A stretch of DNA of 36,482 bases from an uncultured Ellagibacter sp. (GTDB lineage: Bacteria > Actinomycetota > Coriobacteriia > Coriobacteriales > Eggerthellaceae), in contig CAKUGU010000024.1 of assembly GCA_934654815.1 (NCBI GenBank), forward strand, positions 1 to 36,482, given 5' to 3'. Of the stretch, positions 14,842-22,409 are shown piece after piece. The notes under the pieces are model-generated. The model ran no database searches, had not been told where the DNA came from, and saw nothing but the letters and a program-made list of their open reading frames with translations. The position numbers and the translations under genes are program-made. The first letter of the stretch is position 1; every line of letters begins with the position of its first letter.

Positions 14842-17034
14842 TTACGCGAGCAGCGGCGTGAGCTCGCCTAAGGCCAGCACGTCGAGTTCACGCGTGGCGC
14901 GCGAGATGGTGGTGTAGAGACGGTTTCTCGCCACGCGGTCGTCGGCGGGGAACAGCCCCGCCGACGCGTTCGGGATGATGACGTGGTCGAACTCGAGCCC
15001 CTTCGCAAGCGGCAGCGTGAGCAGGACGGCGCCCTTCGGCGGCAGCGCACCCGTTGCGCTCACGAGCGCCGGCGCGTCGTCGCCGAGCAGCTTCACGAGT
15101 TTCGCCGCCTCGTGCTTCCACGGTACGATGACCGCGGTGAGCCCGCCGTCGCTCGCCTTCGCCTCGCGCAGGAGCGTGCGAAGGGCGTCCGCGTAGGCGG
15201 TCTCGTCCGCGAACGTGCGCACGCGCGGCTCGCTGCATTCGCGCTGCACCGAGGAGACCTGCATGCGCTCGCGCTCGGGAAGCAGGCGGGCGAACAGGTC
15301 GGTGATACCCGGGGTCGAGCGATAGCTCGTCATGAGGTGGCATTCCTCGACCGTGCCGTGCAAGCGCGCGAACACGTCGCGGATCTCGTCGAACGTGAGC
15401 CCGCCTTCGCGGATCGCCTGATGCTCGTCGCCGAGCAGCATGAAGTGCGCCCGGGGGAAGAAGCGCGCGAGCACCGCGAGCTGGGCGATCGAATAGTCCT
15501 GCACCTCGTCGACCATGACGTAGCGCGCGTCGGGGTTGGAAAGGCCGGTGCACGCCATCTTCAGGTAGAGCCATGCGGCAGGCGGCAGGCTTTCCGCGCC
15601 GAGCATGCGTTTGGCCACGTGGTCGACGTGGAGCCACTCGTCGCGCGCGATCATGCCATAGGCGTCGTCGAAGCGCACCTTCACGAGCTTGAGCGCGGCG
15701 CGACGCACCTCCTTGTCGTCGTCGATGTTCACCGGCTCGCCGAAGGCGGCGAGCTGCTCGTCGTGCGTGAGCGAGATGACCTCGTCGAACATGTCGTCGC
15801 TTCCGGCCATCGTGGCGAGCTTGGAGTCGAGGCGCTTGACCAGCTCTTCGCGCATGAGGTTCGCCAGGCGCGCACCCGGTTCGATATGCGGCCACTTCGA
15901 ACGCACCTGCTGCACCTGACCTGCGGTGATGAGTTTCACACGGCCGATGCGGATGTCGCGGAAGTCGCCCGGCTCGAACTCGAAGCGCCCGGTACGGATC
16001 GCGTCGTCGATGGCCCAGAGGGTGCTCGGGTCGACCGGCGCCTTGCCCGCGCCCTGCCCGGGCGGCAGGAGCGTGCGCGCGAACTCCGCGAGCGTGATGG
16101 TCTCGGGGTTGCGTTCTCCCAGGTCGGGCAGCACGTTCTCGATGTAGCGGCGGAAGACCGGGTTCGGCGTGATGAGGAACACGTCCTCGGGCCGCAGCGT
16201 GCCGCGCTGCTGGTAGAACAAATACGCGATGCGCTGCAAGAGCACCGAGGTTTTGCCGGAGCCGGCGATGCCCGCCACGAGGAGCACGGGGCAGTCGGCG
16301 TGGCGGATGACCTCGTTCTGCTCCTTCTGGATGGTGGAGGTGATGGCCTGCATCTTCTCCGAGCGCTGGCGCGAGAGGGAGGCGAGAAGGAGCGAGTCCT
16401 GGATGGCGATCGTGGTGTCGAAGTAGGCGCGCAGCTCGTCGCGCTCGATGTCGAACTGGCGGCGCAGCTTCAAGTCGACGTTGATGGTGCGGCCGTTGGC
16501 GACGTAGCTCGTGGGGCCGGTGTCCTGATTGTAGTACACCTCGGCCACGGGCGACCGCCAGTCGACGACGAGGCGGCGGCAGTCGTCGTCCGACACGCCG
16601 GCCGCGCCGATGTAGAGCTCCTTCGGCGCAGCGCCCGGTTTGAACTGGAGCGCCACCTTCGCGAAGTAGGGCTGCTGCTGTGTGAGCAAACGGATGCTGG
16701 AAAGCTTCTCGACGGCGGCGTCCTGCGTTTGGTTGTAGGCGTCGATGACGCTGTTCACGGTGGCGAAGTCGGCGTAGGTTTCGAACGCCTCGTCGTCGCT
16801 GCCGTAGTTCTGCTTGATCTCCTCGGTCATCTGCCTCTTGGTCTCGGCGGCCGCCTCCTCGTTGCGGCGCAGCTTCTTCACGAGCGTGCCCGCCATGGAT
16901 TGCAGCGTGGCGTACACGTCGGAAAGGTGCTGCTGTTCCTCGCGAAAGACCGGGTCGTTCGCGTAGTCGGCGGCATCGTCTGAAAGGTGGTCGAATTCGG
17001 TTCGCGCTTCGGCGCGCGCGCGTTCGTCTGACAT
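14842..17034 (-). CDS. HelD-like superfamily 1 helicase (RNA polymerase recycling type)
   Basis: UvrD/Rep-type ATPase of 730 residues, similar to HelD, which releases stalled RNA polymerase. A charged N-terminal coiled coil covers roughly residues 1-85 (FREEQQHLSDVYATLQSM). A HelD-like segment (LYIGAAGVSDDDCRRLVVDWRSPVAEVYY near 143-171, with the WR-P-Y motif) precedes the ATPase. Walker A is GIAGSGKTS with Lys261. The motif II equivalent is VMVDEVQDYSIAQL, and QAIREGG, TSYRSTPGI, PLAKGLEFDHVI and TTISRATREL are later SF1 motifs. ATG 17034 has GGGAGGG about 8 bases upstream. Upstream ATGs extend the frame but lack a ribosome binding site. It is followed by the Nudix gene. Confidence 0.9.
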   Translation of the reverse strand: MSDERARAEARTEFDHLSDDAADYANDPVFREEQQHLSDVYATLQSMAGTLVKKLRRNEEAAAETKRQMTEEIKQNYGSDDEAFETYADFATVNSVIDAYNQTQDAAVEKLSSIRLLTQQQPYFAKVALQFKPGAAPKELYIGAAGVSDDDCRRLVVDWRSPVAEVYYNQDTGPTSYVANGRTINVDLKLRRQFDIERDELRAYFDTTIAIQDSLLLASLSRQRSEKMQAITSTIQKEQNEVIRHADCPVLLVAGIAGSGKTSVLLQRIAYLFYQQRGTLRPEDVFLITPNPVFRRYIENVLPDLGERNPETITLAEFARTLLPPGQGAGKAPVDPSTLWAIDDAIRTGRFEFEPGDFRDIRIGRVKLITAGQVQQVRSKWPHIEPGARLANLMREELVKRLDSKLATMAGSDDMFDEVISLTHDEQLAAFGEPVNIDDDKEVRRAALKLVKVRFDDAYGMIARDEWLHVDHVAKRMLGAESLPPAAWLYLKMACTGLSNPDARYVMVDEVQDYSIAQLAVLARFFPRAHFMLLGDEHQAIREGGLTFDEIRDVFARLHGTVEECHLMTSYRSTPGITDLFARLLPERERMQVSSVQRECSEPRVRTFADETAYADALRTLLREAKASDGGLTAVIVPWKHEAAKLVKLLGDDAPALVSATGALPPKGAVLLTLPLAKGLEFDHVIIPNASAGLFPADDRVARNRLYTTISRATRELDVLALGELTPLLA

Positions 17035-17108
17035 GCTTGCCCTCCCTGGCTGAAATATCGGACGAACTATTGTAGACCATTTCGCGGGGAGAGCGAAGCG
17101 CGGTGTCG

Positions 17109-17140
17109 AGGCGGCATGGAAAGCGGCCACCATGCCGCCT
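17109..17140. other. 11-bp hairpin between PARG-like and helicase genes
   Basis: AGGCGGCATGG at 17109-17119 pairs perfectly with 17130-17140 across a 10-base loop. It lies between two same-strand (minus) genes and has no T-run in the direction of transcription, so it may attenuate or protect the transcript, with no clear terminator role. Confidence 0.4.
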
Positions 17141-17197
17141 TGGCGCCCTCCGACGCCGCGGGTCGCCTCCTGGCGCCCGCGGCCTGCGAAGCGGGCC

Positions 17198-18058
17198 CTA
17201 CGCTCGGAACGTCACGCCTTCGGGGAGGTCGGCGGGGTCGAAGTCGAGGTCGTCATCGTCGGGGGCTTCGGCTTCGGGCGACGCCGCCGGTGCCGGCTCG
17301 GGCGCCTTCTGCTCGCCGAAGACGGCGTCGAAGGCGGCGAAGCTTGCGCGCGGCACGGCGAACACGATGCTCTTGATAACGCCGGGGTGCGCCTCGATCC
17401 AGGCTTTGAGCAGGCTGCACGGCTTCTCGGGCTCGAAGCCTTGCGGGCCGGCGCCGAACGCGCCAACCACGAGCGTCTCGCATCCGTTCGCGGCCGCGAT
17501 GCGCAAAAGCGCCTCGATGCGGTCGGCGAGCGCGTTCTCGCATTCGCGTTCGGAGCGATGGTTCTCGAGCGCGCGAGCGCGGTTGGGCTCGGGGATGGCG
17601 ATCACGTCGGCGCGGCGGATGGCACCGTCGCGCACGAACACCACGTCGGGCAGGTAGAGCGCGCGGTCGGTGAACAGCATGCCCGACGAAAAGCCGCGGT
17701 TCTTCTGATGGTAGGCGGGCTTGCAGCCGAGGAGCACGGGGTAGAGGTTGCTTTCCGCGCAGAGGATTTGTTCGGGGCCGAAACTCCCGTCCTCGTACGC
17801 GCCGCCCGGGCGCGTGAACGAGCACGGGTCGACGACGCAGACCTTGCCCTCGGCGGAAAACACCGCCTTCGGCGCGAAGTCGGTGGTCACCGAGGTTGCC
17901 GTCTCGCCAGCGCCTTCGGCAACGGGGAGCTCGCGCCCGTCTCCGTTCTCGTAGATCACGGCCGCCTCGACGGTCGATTTCGTCTCGTTTGCGAACGCCC
18001 CGCGCATCAGCGCGAGGTTCTTCGCGGCGGCGTCGCGCCGCTCGTCACGTGTGGGCAT
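17198..18058 (-). CDS. PARG-like protein (TIGR02452/DUF2263 type), altered active site
   Basis: Protein of 286 residues related to microbial poly(ADP-ribose) glycohydrolases (macro-domain fold, TIGR02452 type). Conserved blocks are FTRPGGAYEDGSFGPEQILC near residues 81-100, LYLPDVVFVRDGAIRRADVIAIPEPN and ETLVVGAFGAGPQGFEPEKP. In active enzymes the signature reads GGG followed by QEE; here it reads GGA and then PEQ (residues 95-97), and the later GCG is GAG. The catalytic second glutamate is therefore a glutamine, so activity is doubtful. An acidic tail near residues 258-280 (DDDDLDFD) follows. ATG 18058 has GGAAGG upstream. It precedes the helicase and Nudix genes on the same strand, a suggestive context for ADP-ribose handling. 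Confidence 0.7.
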   Translation of the reverse strand: MPTRDERRDAAAKNLALMRGAFANETKSTVEAAVIYENGDGRELPVAEGAGETATSVTTDFAPKAVFSAEGKVCVVDPCSFTRPGGAYEDGSFGPEQILCAESNLYPVLLGCKPAYHQKNRGFSSGMLFTDRALYLPDVVFVRDGAIRRADVIAIPEPNRARALENHRSERECENALADRIEALLRIAAANGCETLVVGAFGAGPQGFEPEKPCSLLKAWIEAHPGVIKSIVFAVPRASFAAFDAVFGEQKAPEPAPAASPEAEAPDDDDLDFDPADLPEGVTFRA

Positions 18059-18189
18059 GCTGCGTCCTTCCCTGGAATATGCGAACGGAGACCATGGTAG
18101 CAGCCCCAAGCGCCGAAAGGCGTGTCCGTTTCGTAACGTTGCGGGGGAGGGGCGGCTTCCTCATGCGCTTATCCTGCGGATTTTTAGGG

Positions 18190-18195
18190 TATTAT
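18190..18195 (+). promoter_or_regulatory. Candidate -10 box for the symporter gene
   Basis: TATTAT lies 65 bases before the ATG of the alanine symporter. No good -35 box is seen 16-18 bases upstream, so this is a weak call. Confidence 0.3.
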
Positions 18196-18260
18196 GTAAC
18201 CTGCTCGAAAACGGGGGCCTGGCCGCTACATGGGCAGGCGACGCAAGGGATAGGGGCTTC

Positions 18261-19775
18261 ATGGACGCGAACGCGTGGCTCGTCGCCGTCACCGGCGACA
18301 TCGACGGCTTTCTGTACACGTACATCCTGCTGGCGCTTCTGGTGATCGCCGGCATCTACTTCACCATCCGCACCAAGGCGGTGCAGCTGCGCTACATCAA
18401 GGACATGTTCACGCAGATCACTGAGAAGAAGCACGTGGAAGGCGAGCGCTCCATATCGTCGTTCCAGGCGCTCATGGTCTCGACCGCGAGCCGCGTCGGC
18501 ACGGGCAACATCGCCGGCGTCGCGACGGCGCTCGCGACCGGCGGCCCGGGCGCGGTGTTCTGGATGGGGCTCATGGCCATCATCGGCGCGGCGAGCGCCT
18601 TCGTCGAGTCCACGCTCGCGCAGATTTGGAAGGTGCGCGGCAAGGACGGCGAGTTCCGCGGCGGGCCCGCGTACTACATCCATCAGGCGCTCGGCAGCAG
18701 AGGCCTCGGCGTGTTGTTCTCCATCCTGCTCATTTTGTGCTTCGCGTTCGGCTTCAACGGCCTGCAGGCCTTCAACGCGACGAGCGCCCTTGAGTACTAC
18801 CTGCCCGCGGAGGCCATGCCGAAGGCCGCCGTGGCCTCGGGCATCGTGCTCGCGGCCATGACCGCCATGGTCATCTTCGGCGGAACGAAGCGCATCAGCG
18901 TGATCACATCCATCGTCGTGCCCGTCATGGCGCTCGGCTACATCGCCATCGCCGTGTGGACCACGATCGCTAACATCACCTGGCTCCCCGCCGTGTTCGG
19001 CCTCGTGTTCCAAAGCGCGTTCGACTTCCAGTCCATCTTCGGCGGGTTCGCGGGCTCGGTCGTCATGCTCGGCATCAAGCGCGGCTTGTACTCCAACGAG
19101 GCCGGCATGGGCTCCGCCCCGAACGCCGCGGCAACCGCGAGCGTGTCGCATCCGGTGAAGCAGGGTCTCGTGCAGAGCCTTTCCGTCTACATCGACACGC
19201 TGCTCATCTGCACCTGCTCGGCCATGATGGTGCTCGTGTTCTACGTGCAGGATCCCGAGACCGCCATGTCGCTCAACGGCATGCCGCTCGTGCAGCTCGC
19301 CGTGAACAACTCGGTCGGCGAGATCGGCATCCACTTCATCACGTTCGCGATCTTCGCGTTCGCGTTCTCGAGCCTCATCGGCAACTACTTCTACGCCGAA
19401 AGCAACCTGCGCTTCATCAAGGGCGACAGCAAGGCGCTGCTCACCGTGTTCCGCATCGTGTGCCTGCTCGTCATCTTCTACGGCGCCACGAACAGCTTCG
19501 ATCTGGCGTGGAACATCGCCGACATCTTCATGGGGCTCATGGCCATCGTGAACCTCATCGCCATCCTGCTGCTCGGCAAGTGGGCGTTCGCCGCGCTCGA
19601 CGACTACACGAAGCAGCGCAAGGAAGGCAAGGACCCGGTGTTCCTCGCCGACAGCATCCCCGGTCTTCCCAAGACCGAGTGCTGGCACCTGGAAGAGGTT
19701 GCCGACTTCGGCGAGGAGCCGGTGAAGGAGTACCTCGAAGACGCGCTCGATGCCGATTACGCAGGGCTGAAATAG
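18261..19775 (+). CDS. Sodium:alanine symporter family protein
   Basis: Inner-membrane Na+ (or H+)-coupled amino-acid symporter of the AGCS family, normally taking up alanine or glycine. The protein is 504 residues, the usual length, with about 11 membrane helices. Family landmarks include STASRVGTGNIAGVATALATGGPGAVFWM, the GTGN substrate-binding loop; FRGGPAYYIHQALG; and GLYSNEAGMGSAPNAAATA, the second signature. ATG 18261 sits 10 bases after AAGGGATAGGGG-type purines. The C-terminal tail of about 60 residues is hydrophilic and acidic. A clear terminator follows. It stands as a single gene upstream of the MerR-lar operon. Specific substrate preference is an inference from the family. Confidence 0.95.
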   Translation: MDANAWLVAVTGDIDGFLYTYILLALLVIAGIYFTIRTKAVQLRYIKDMFTQITEKKHVEGERSISSFQALMVSTASRVGTGNIAGVATALATGGPGAVFWMGLMAIIGAASAFVESTLAQIWKVRGKDGEFRGGPAYYIHQALGSRGLGVLFSILLILCFAFGFNGLQAFNATSALEYYLPAEAMPKAAVASGIVLAAMTAMVIFGGTKRISVITSIVVPVMALGYIAIAVWTTIANITWLPAVFGLVFQSAFDFQSIFGGFAGSVVMLGIKRGLYSNEAGMGSAPNAAATASVSHPVKQGLVQSLSVYIDTLLICTCSAMMVLVFYVQDPETAMSLNGMPLVQLAVNNSVGEIGIHFITFAIFAFAFSSLIGNYFYAESNLRFIKGDSKALLTVFRIVCLLVIFYGATNSFDLAWNIADIFMGLMAIVNLIAILLLGKWAFAALDDYTKQRKEGKDPVFLADSIPGLPKTECWHLEEVADFGEEPVKEYLEDALDADYAGLK

Positions 19776-19840
19776 CGCCTCGGCACTGGACAACACCTCG
19801 GCATCCCGATTCGACGCCTTGGTTCGACGCCGTTTCTTCG

Positions 19841-19877
19841 CGAAAGCCGCTCGATTGAGCGGCTTTCGTCGTCTTTT
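19841..19877 (+). terminator. Rho-independent terminator of the symporter gene
   Basis: A perfect 12-bp stem (19841-19852 with 19857-19868, CGAAAGCCGCTC) closes a four-base loop GATT and is followed by TCGTCTTTT. It lies 65 bases past the stop codon. Confidence 0.85.
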
Positions 19878-19903
19878 CCCCGCCGCGCATAGGCCGCTGT
19901 CTG

Positions 19904-20045
19904 AAAAAGTCGTCATATGCGCAGGTTTCGAGAGGTGCGCTGCCGAGACGGCGTGCAGGCGCGATTCGCCACCTGGAGTTTTACGTTTCCTGGGCGCGGT
20001 TAACGGGCATCGGTTCTCGAAACCTGCGCATATGACGACTCTTTG
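19904..20045. repeat. 25-bp perfect inverted repeat element
   Basis: Arms 19909-19933 and 20015-20039 are exact inverted copies of 25 bases (outer part GTCGTCATATGCGCAGGTTT), with A- and T-rich tracts just outside, and 81 bases between them. This element and the symporter terminator and MerR promoter fill the 411-base gap 19776-20186, which holds no gene. The A-run plus GTCGTCA ends recall the repeats at 8255-8440 and 13203-13490. Confidence 0.8.
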
Positions 20046-20128
20046 TCGGGGCGGGTCTTCCCGCCGCGTGGGCGAGGGGCCGTTTGCGTTGCCGATACGC
20101 TCTGCCGACGCCGCTTTTGCCCTCTTGC

Positions 20129-20159
20129 TTGACTTGGAGTAAACTCAAGGTTGTTGAAT
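20129..20159 (+). promoter_or_regulatory. MerR-type promoter with 19-bp spacer and dyad
   Basis: TTGACT (20129-20134) and TTGAAT (20154-20159) are separated by 19 bases, the over-long spacing that MerR-family activators correct. The spacer holds CTTGGAGTAAACTCAAGG (20133-20150), 15 of 18 matches to the CTTGGAGTTAACTCCAAG operator of AdhR/NmlR-type regulators. It is 27 bases upstream of the merR start, so autoregulation of the merR-larB-larC operon is likely. Confidence 0.75.
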
Positions 20160-20186
20160 GGCCTCGACTGAAAGAGAGGTGCGCCG

Positions 20187-20582
20187 ATGAAGATCGCTGA
20201 AGTGAGCGAACGCTACGGGCTTTCCGCCGACACGCTGCGCTATTACGAACGTGTGGGACTTCTGCGTCACGTGCCGCGCGACGCGAGCGGTATCCGCAAC
20301 TACGACGAGACCGCCTGCAAAACGGTCGAGTTCGTGAAATGCATGCGCGGCGCGGGCGTCTCGGTCGAGGCGCTTGTGCGCTACATGGACCTGTTCGACG
20401 AGGGGGATTCCACCATTTCTGCCCGAAAAGCCCTGCTCATCGAACAGCGCGACGCGATTCGCGAGAAGATCGAGGGGCTGCAGGCCGGGCTTGACCGCCT
20501 CGACTACAAGATCGCCCATTACGAAGACATCATTCTCGGCAACGAGAAGCAGATGCTTTCCCCGGAGGGTGACTGCTCGTGA
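20187..20582 (+). CDS. MerR-family regulator, AdhR/NmlR-like
   Basis: DNA-binding regulator of 131 residues. A winged helix-turn-helix occupies residues 1-70 ([26 protein letters not shown] is the helix-turn-helix and recognition helix). A dimerisation coiled coil covers about 75-115 ([24 protein letters not shown]). Cysteines are at 44 and 52; Cys52 is the position of the conserved redox/electrophile-sensing cysteine in AdhR. No metal-binding Cys/His cluster of the nickel or copper type is visible, only a terminal GDCS. Its last four bases (GTGA) overlap the start of larB, so the two are translationally coupled. The promoter dyad matches this subgroup too. It is thus probably an electrophile-responsive activator of the operon, an inference. 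Confidence 0.88.
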   Translation: MKIAEVSERYGLSADTLRYYERVGLLRHVPRDASGIRNYDETACKTVEFVKCMRGAGVSVEALVRYMDLFDEGDSTISARKALLIEQRDAIREKIEGLQAGLDRLDYKIAHYEDIILGNEKQMLSPEGDCS

Positions 20583-21277
20583 GCGCGCTTACCGAGGACT
20601 TGGGCTATGCGCGTCCCGACTTCGACCGCGCGCGCCGTCAGGGAGTGGGCGAGGTCGTCTACGGCGCGGGCAAAACCGCCGATCAGATCGCCGGAATCTG
20701 CGCCTCGCTCGAGAGCGCGGGTCAGAAGCGCACGCTCATCACGCGTCTTGACGCGGAGAAGGCCGAAGCCGTGCGGGCGCTCATGGACGATCCGGACGAG
20801 CTTTCATACCGCGAAGAGGCGCGCCTCGGCTACACGGGAGGCATGCCCGCGACGCCCGACGGCGACGGGCTCGTCGTGGTGGCGGCGGCCGGCACGAGCG
20901 ACCTTCCCGTCGCCGAGGAGGCTGCGATCACCGCCGAATTCCTGGGAAACGAGGTCGCGCGCCTCTACGACGTGGGGGTTGCGGGCATCCATAGGCTTCT
21001 GGCCTGCGAGGACGTGCTTTCGCGCGCCCAGGTCGTCATCGCGGTCGCCGGCATGGAAGGCGCGCTTCCGAGCGTGGTCGGCGGGCTCGTGTCGTGCCCG
21101 GTCATCGCCGTGCCCACTTCGGTCGGCTACGGCGCGTCGTTCGGCGGCGTGACGGCGCTGCTCGCCATGCTGAACTCGTGCGCGAGCGGAGTCACGGTCG
21201 TCAACATCGACAACGGCTTCGGGGCCGCCTACCAGGCAAGTCTCATCAATCATCTTCACGGCTCGAACGGCCGTTAG
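20579..21277 (+). CDS. larB: Nickel-pincer cofactor biosynthesis protein LarB
   Basis: Cytosolic enzyme of 232 residues that carboxylates and hydrolyses nicotinic acid adenine dinucleotide in nickel-pincer nucleotide cofactor synthesis. The N-terminal third ([22 protein letters not shown]) is the LarB-specific part. The C-terminal two thirds is a PurE/AIR carboxylase-like fold: [87 protein letters not shown], shown by its key glycine and [10 protein letters not shown] motifs. Its GTG start at 20579 overlaps the merR stop by four bases. larC follows 15 bases downstream. Neither larA nor larE is in the window; the target enzyme of the cofactor is therefore not identified here. Confidence 0.93.
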   Translation: MSALTEDLGYARPDFDRARRQGVGEVVYGAGKTADQIAGICASLESAGQKRTLITRLDAEKAEAVRALMDDPDELSYREEARLGYTGGMPATPDGDGLVVVAAAGTSDLPVAEEAAITAEFLGNEVARLYDVGVAGIHRLLACEDVLSRAQVVIAVAGMEGALPSVVGGLVSCPVIAVPTSVGYGASFGGVTALLAMLNSCASGVTVVNIDNGFGAAYQASLINHLHGSNGR

Positions 21278-21292
21278 CGAAAGGGCTTTTCC

Positions 21293-22192
21293 ATGGGAAA
21301 GACGCTGTATCTGGAATGCTTGGCGGGAATCAGTGGCGACATGTCGGTCGCGGCGCTGCTCGATCTGGGCGCGAACGAGAGCGTGCTCCGCGCGGCGCTC
21401 GCGAGCCTGCCGGCCGATGGGTTCTCCATCCGCGTGAGCCGCGTGAAGAAGGCAGGGCTCGATGCGTGCGACTTCGACGTGGTGCTCGACGCCGCGCACG
21501 AGAACCACGACCATGATATGGCGTACCTCTACGGAACGCCCGACGAGGCGGTCGCTCACGAACATGCCCACACGCACGAAGACGCCCATGAGCACCATCA
21601 CGGCCACGAGCATGACCACGACCATGCACATGACCGCGTGCACGACCATGCGCATGACCGCGTGCACGACCATGCGCATCGCAGCCTGACCGACGTGTTC
21701 GCCGTCATCGACGCGGCCGACATCACGCCGGGCGCGCGCAACGTCGCGCACCGCATCTTCGACGTGCTCGCCGACGCGGAGGCTTCGGCCCACGGGGTGC
21801 CGCGCGACGAGGTCCACTTCCACGAGGTGGGGGCTATCGACTCCATCGTCGACGTCGTCGCCTTCGCCGTCTGCTTCGACGACTTGGGGATAGATGACGT
21901 CGTCGTCCGCGAGCTCTGCGAAGGCGAGGGCAGCGTCCGCTGCCAGCACGGCGTCATGCCCATCCCCGTCCCGGCGGTCGCCAACATCGTTTCCGCAAGC
22001 GGTATCCCGCTGCGCGTGCTCGACGTGCAAGGCGAGCTCGTCACTCCGACGGGCGCCGCGATCGCGGCCGCCGTCCGCACGAGGGCCGACCTGCCCGAGC
22101 GCTTCGTCATCAAACGCACGGGCCTCGGTGCCGGCAAGCGCGACTACGCCACCTCGGGAATCCTGCGCGCGATGCTCATCGAAGAAGCGTAA
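21293..22192 (+). CDS. larC: LarC, LarC1-length with histidine-rich loop
   Basis: Protein of 299 residues matching the N-terminal LarC1 part of the nickel insertase that installs nickel in the pincer cofactor. LYLECLAGISGDMSVAALLDLGA at residues 4-26 is the family start; VHFHEVGAIDSIVDVVAFAVCFDDLGID and ELVTPTGAAIAAAV are conserved blocks; the end is LGAGKRDYATSGILRAMLIEEA. Residues about 70-130 form a loop with more than fifteen histidines, mostly as HxH and HDH pairs, a likely nickel buffer. LarC proteins are usually near 400 residues because a LarC2 (CTP-binding) domain follows, sometimes via frameshift. No LarC2 sequence is visible in any frame downstream, so it is absent here or encoded elsewhere. 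Confidence 0.9.
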   Translation: MGKTLYLECLAGISGDMSVAALLDLGANESVLRAALASLPADGFSIRVSRVKKAGLDACDFDVVLDAAHENHDHDMAYLYGTPDEAVAHEHAHTHEDAHEHHHGHEHDHDHAHDRVHDHAHDRVHDHAHRSLTDVFAVIDAADITPGARNVAHRIFDVLADAEASAHGVPRDEVHFHEVGAIDSIVDVVAFAVCFDDLGIDDVVVRELCEGEGSVRCQHGVMPIPVPAVANIVSASGIPLRVLDVQGELVTPTGAAIAAAVRTRADLPERFVIKRTGLGAGKRDYATSGILRAMLIEEA

Positions 22193-22221
22193 GCCGAACG
22201 TAAGAAGGTTTCGTTCGGCTT
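22191..22221 (+). terminator. Hairpin over the larC stop, terminator-like
   Basis: AAGCCGAACG (22191-22200) pairs perfectly with CGTTCGGCTT (22212-22221) around an 11-base loop. It begins within the larC stop codon. The tail is C-rich and not T-rich, so termination efficiency is unclear. Confidence 0.45.
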
Positions 22222-22409
22222 CGCCCCCCGCGGCGCGAAGCCGCGCGCCGACCTGCGCTCTTTTCGCAAAACCTTCGCTGAAAGCCCCTCTCGACCACTA
22301 TAATCTTCAGGAATCGCCGTACCGGTCGCCTTAAGCTGCAGGTTGCCCGCGCGGGCGTTCGGTGACGCGGCGAGGGCCTGGTTTAAGCAAGAGGGGGATC
22401 GATCGGGCG

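Noticed and set aside
14983..16983. Long plus-strand open frame opposite the HelD-like gene
   Set aside because: Antisense of a protein with complete SF1 helicase motifs; translated product is compositionally odd and without ribosome binding site.
18192..19916. Minus-strand open frame opposite the alanine symporter
   Set aside because: His/Arg-rich shadow of a membrane transporter; no motif.
22193..22409. LarC2 coding sequence or frameshift site after larC
   Set aside because: None of the three forward frames shows the LarC2 features; the region instead has a hairpin and the start of the broken GGDEF-EAL gene.
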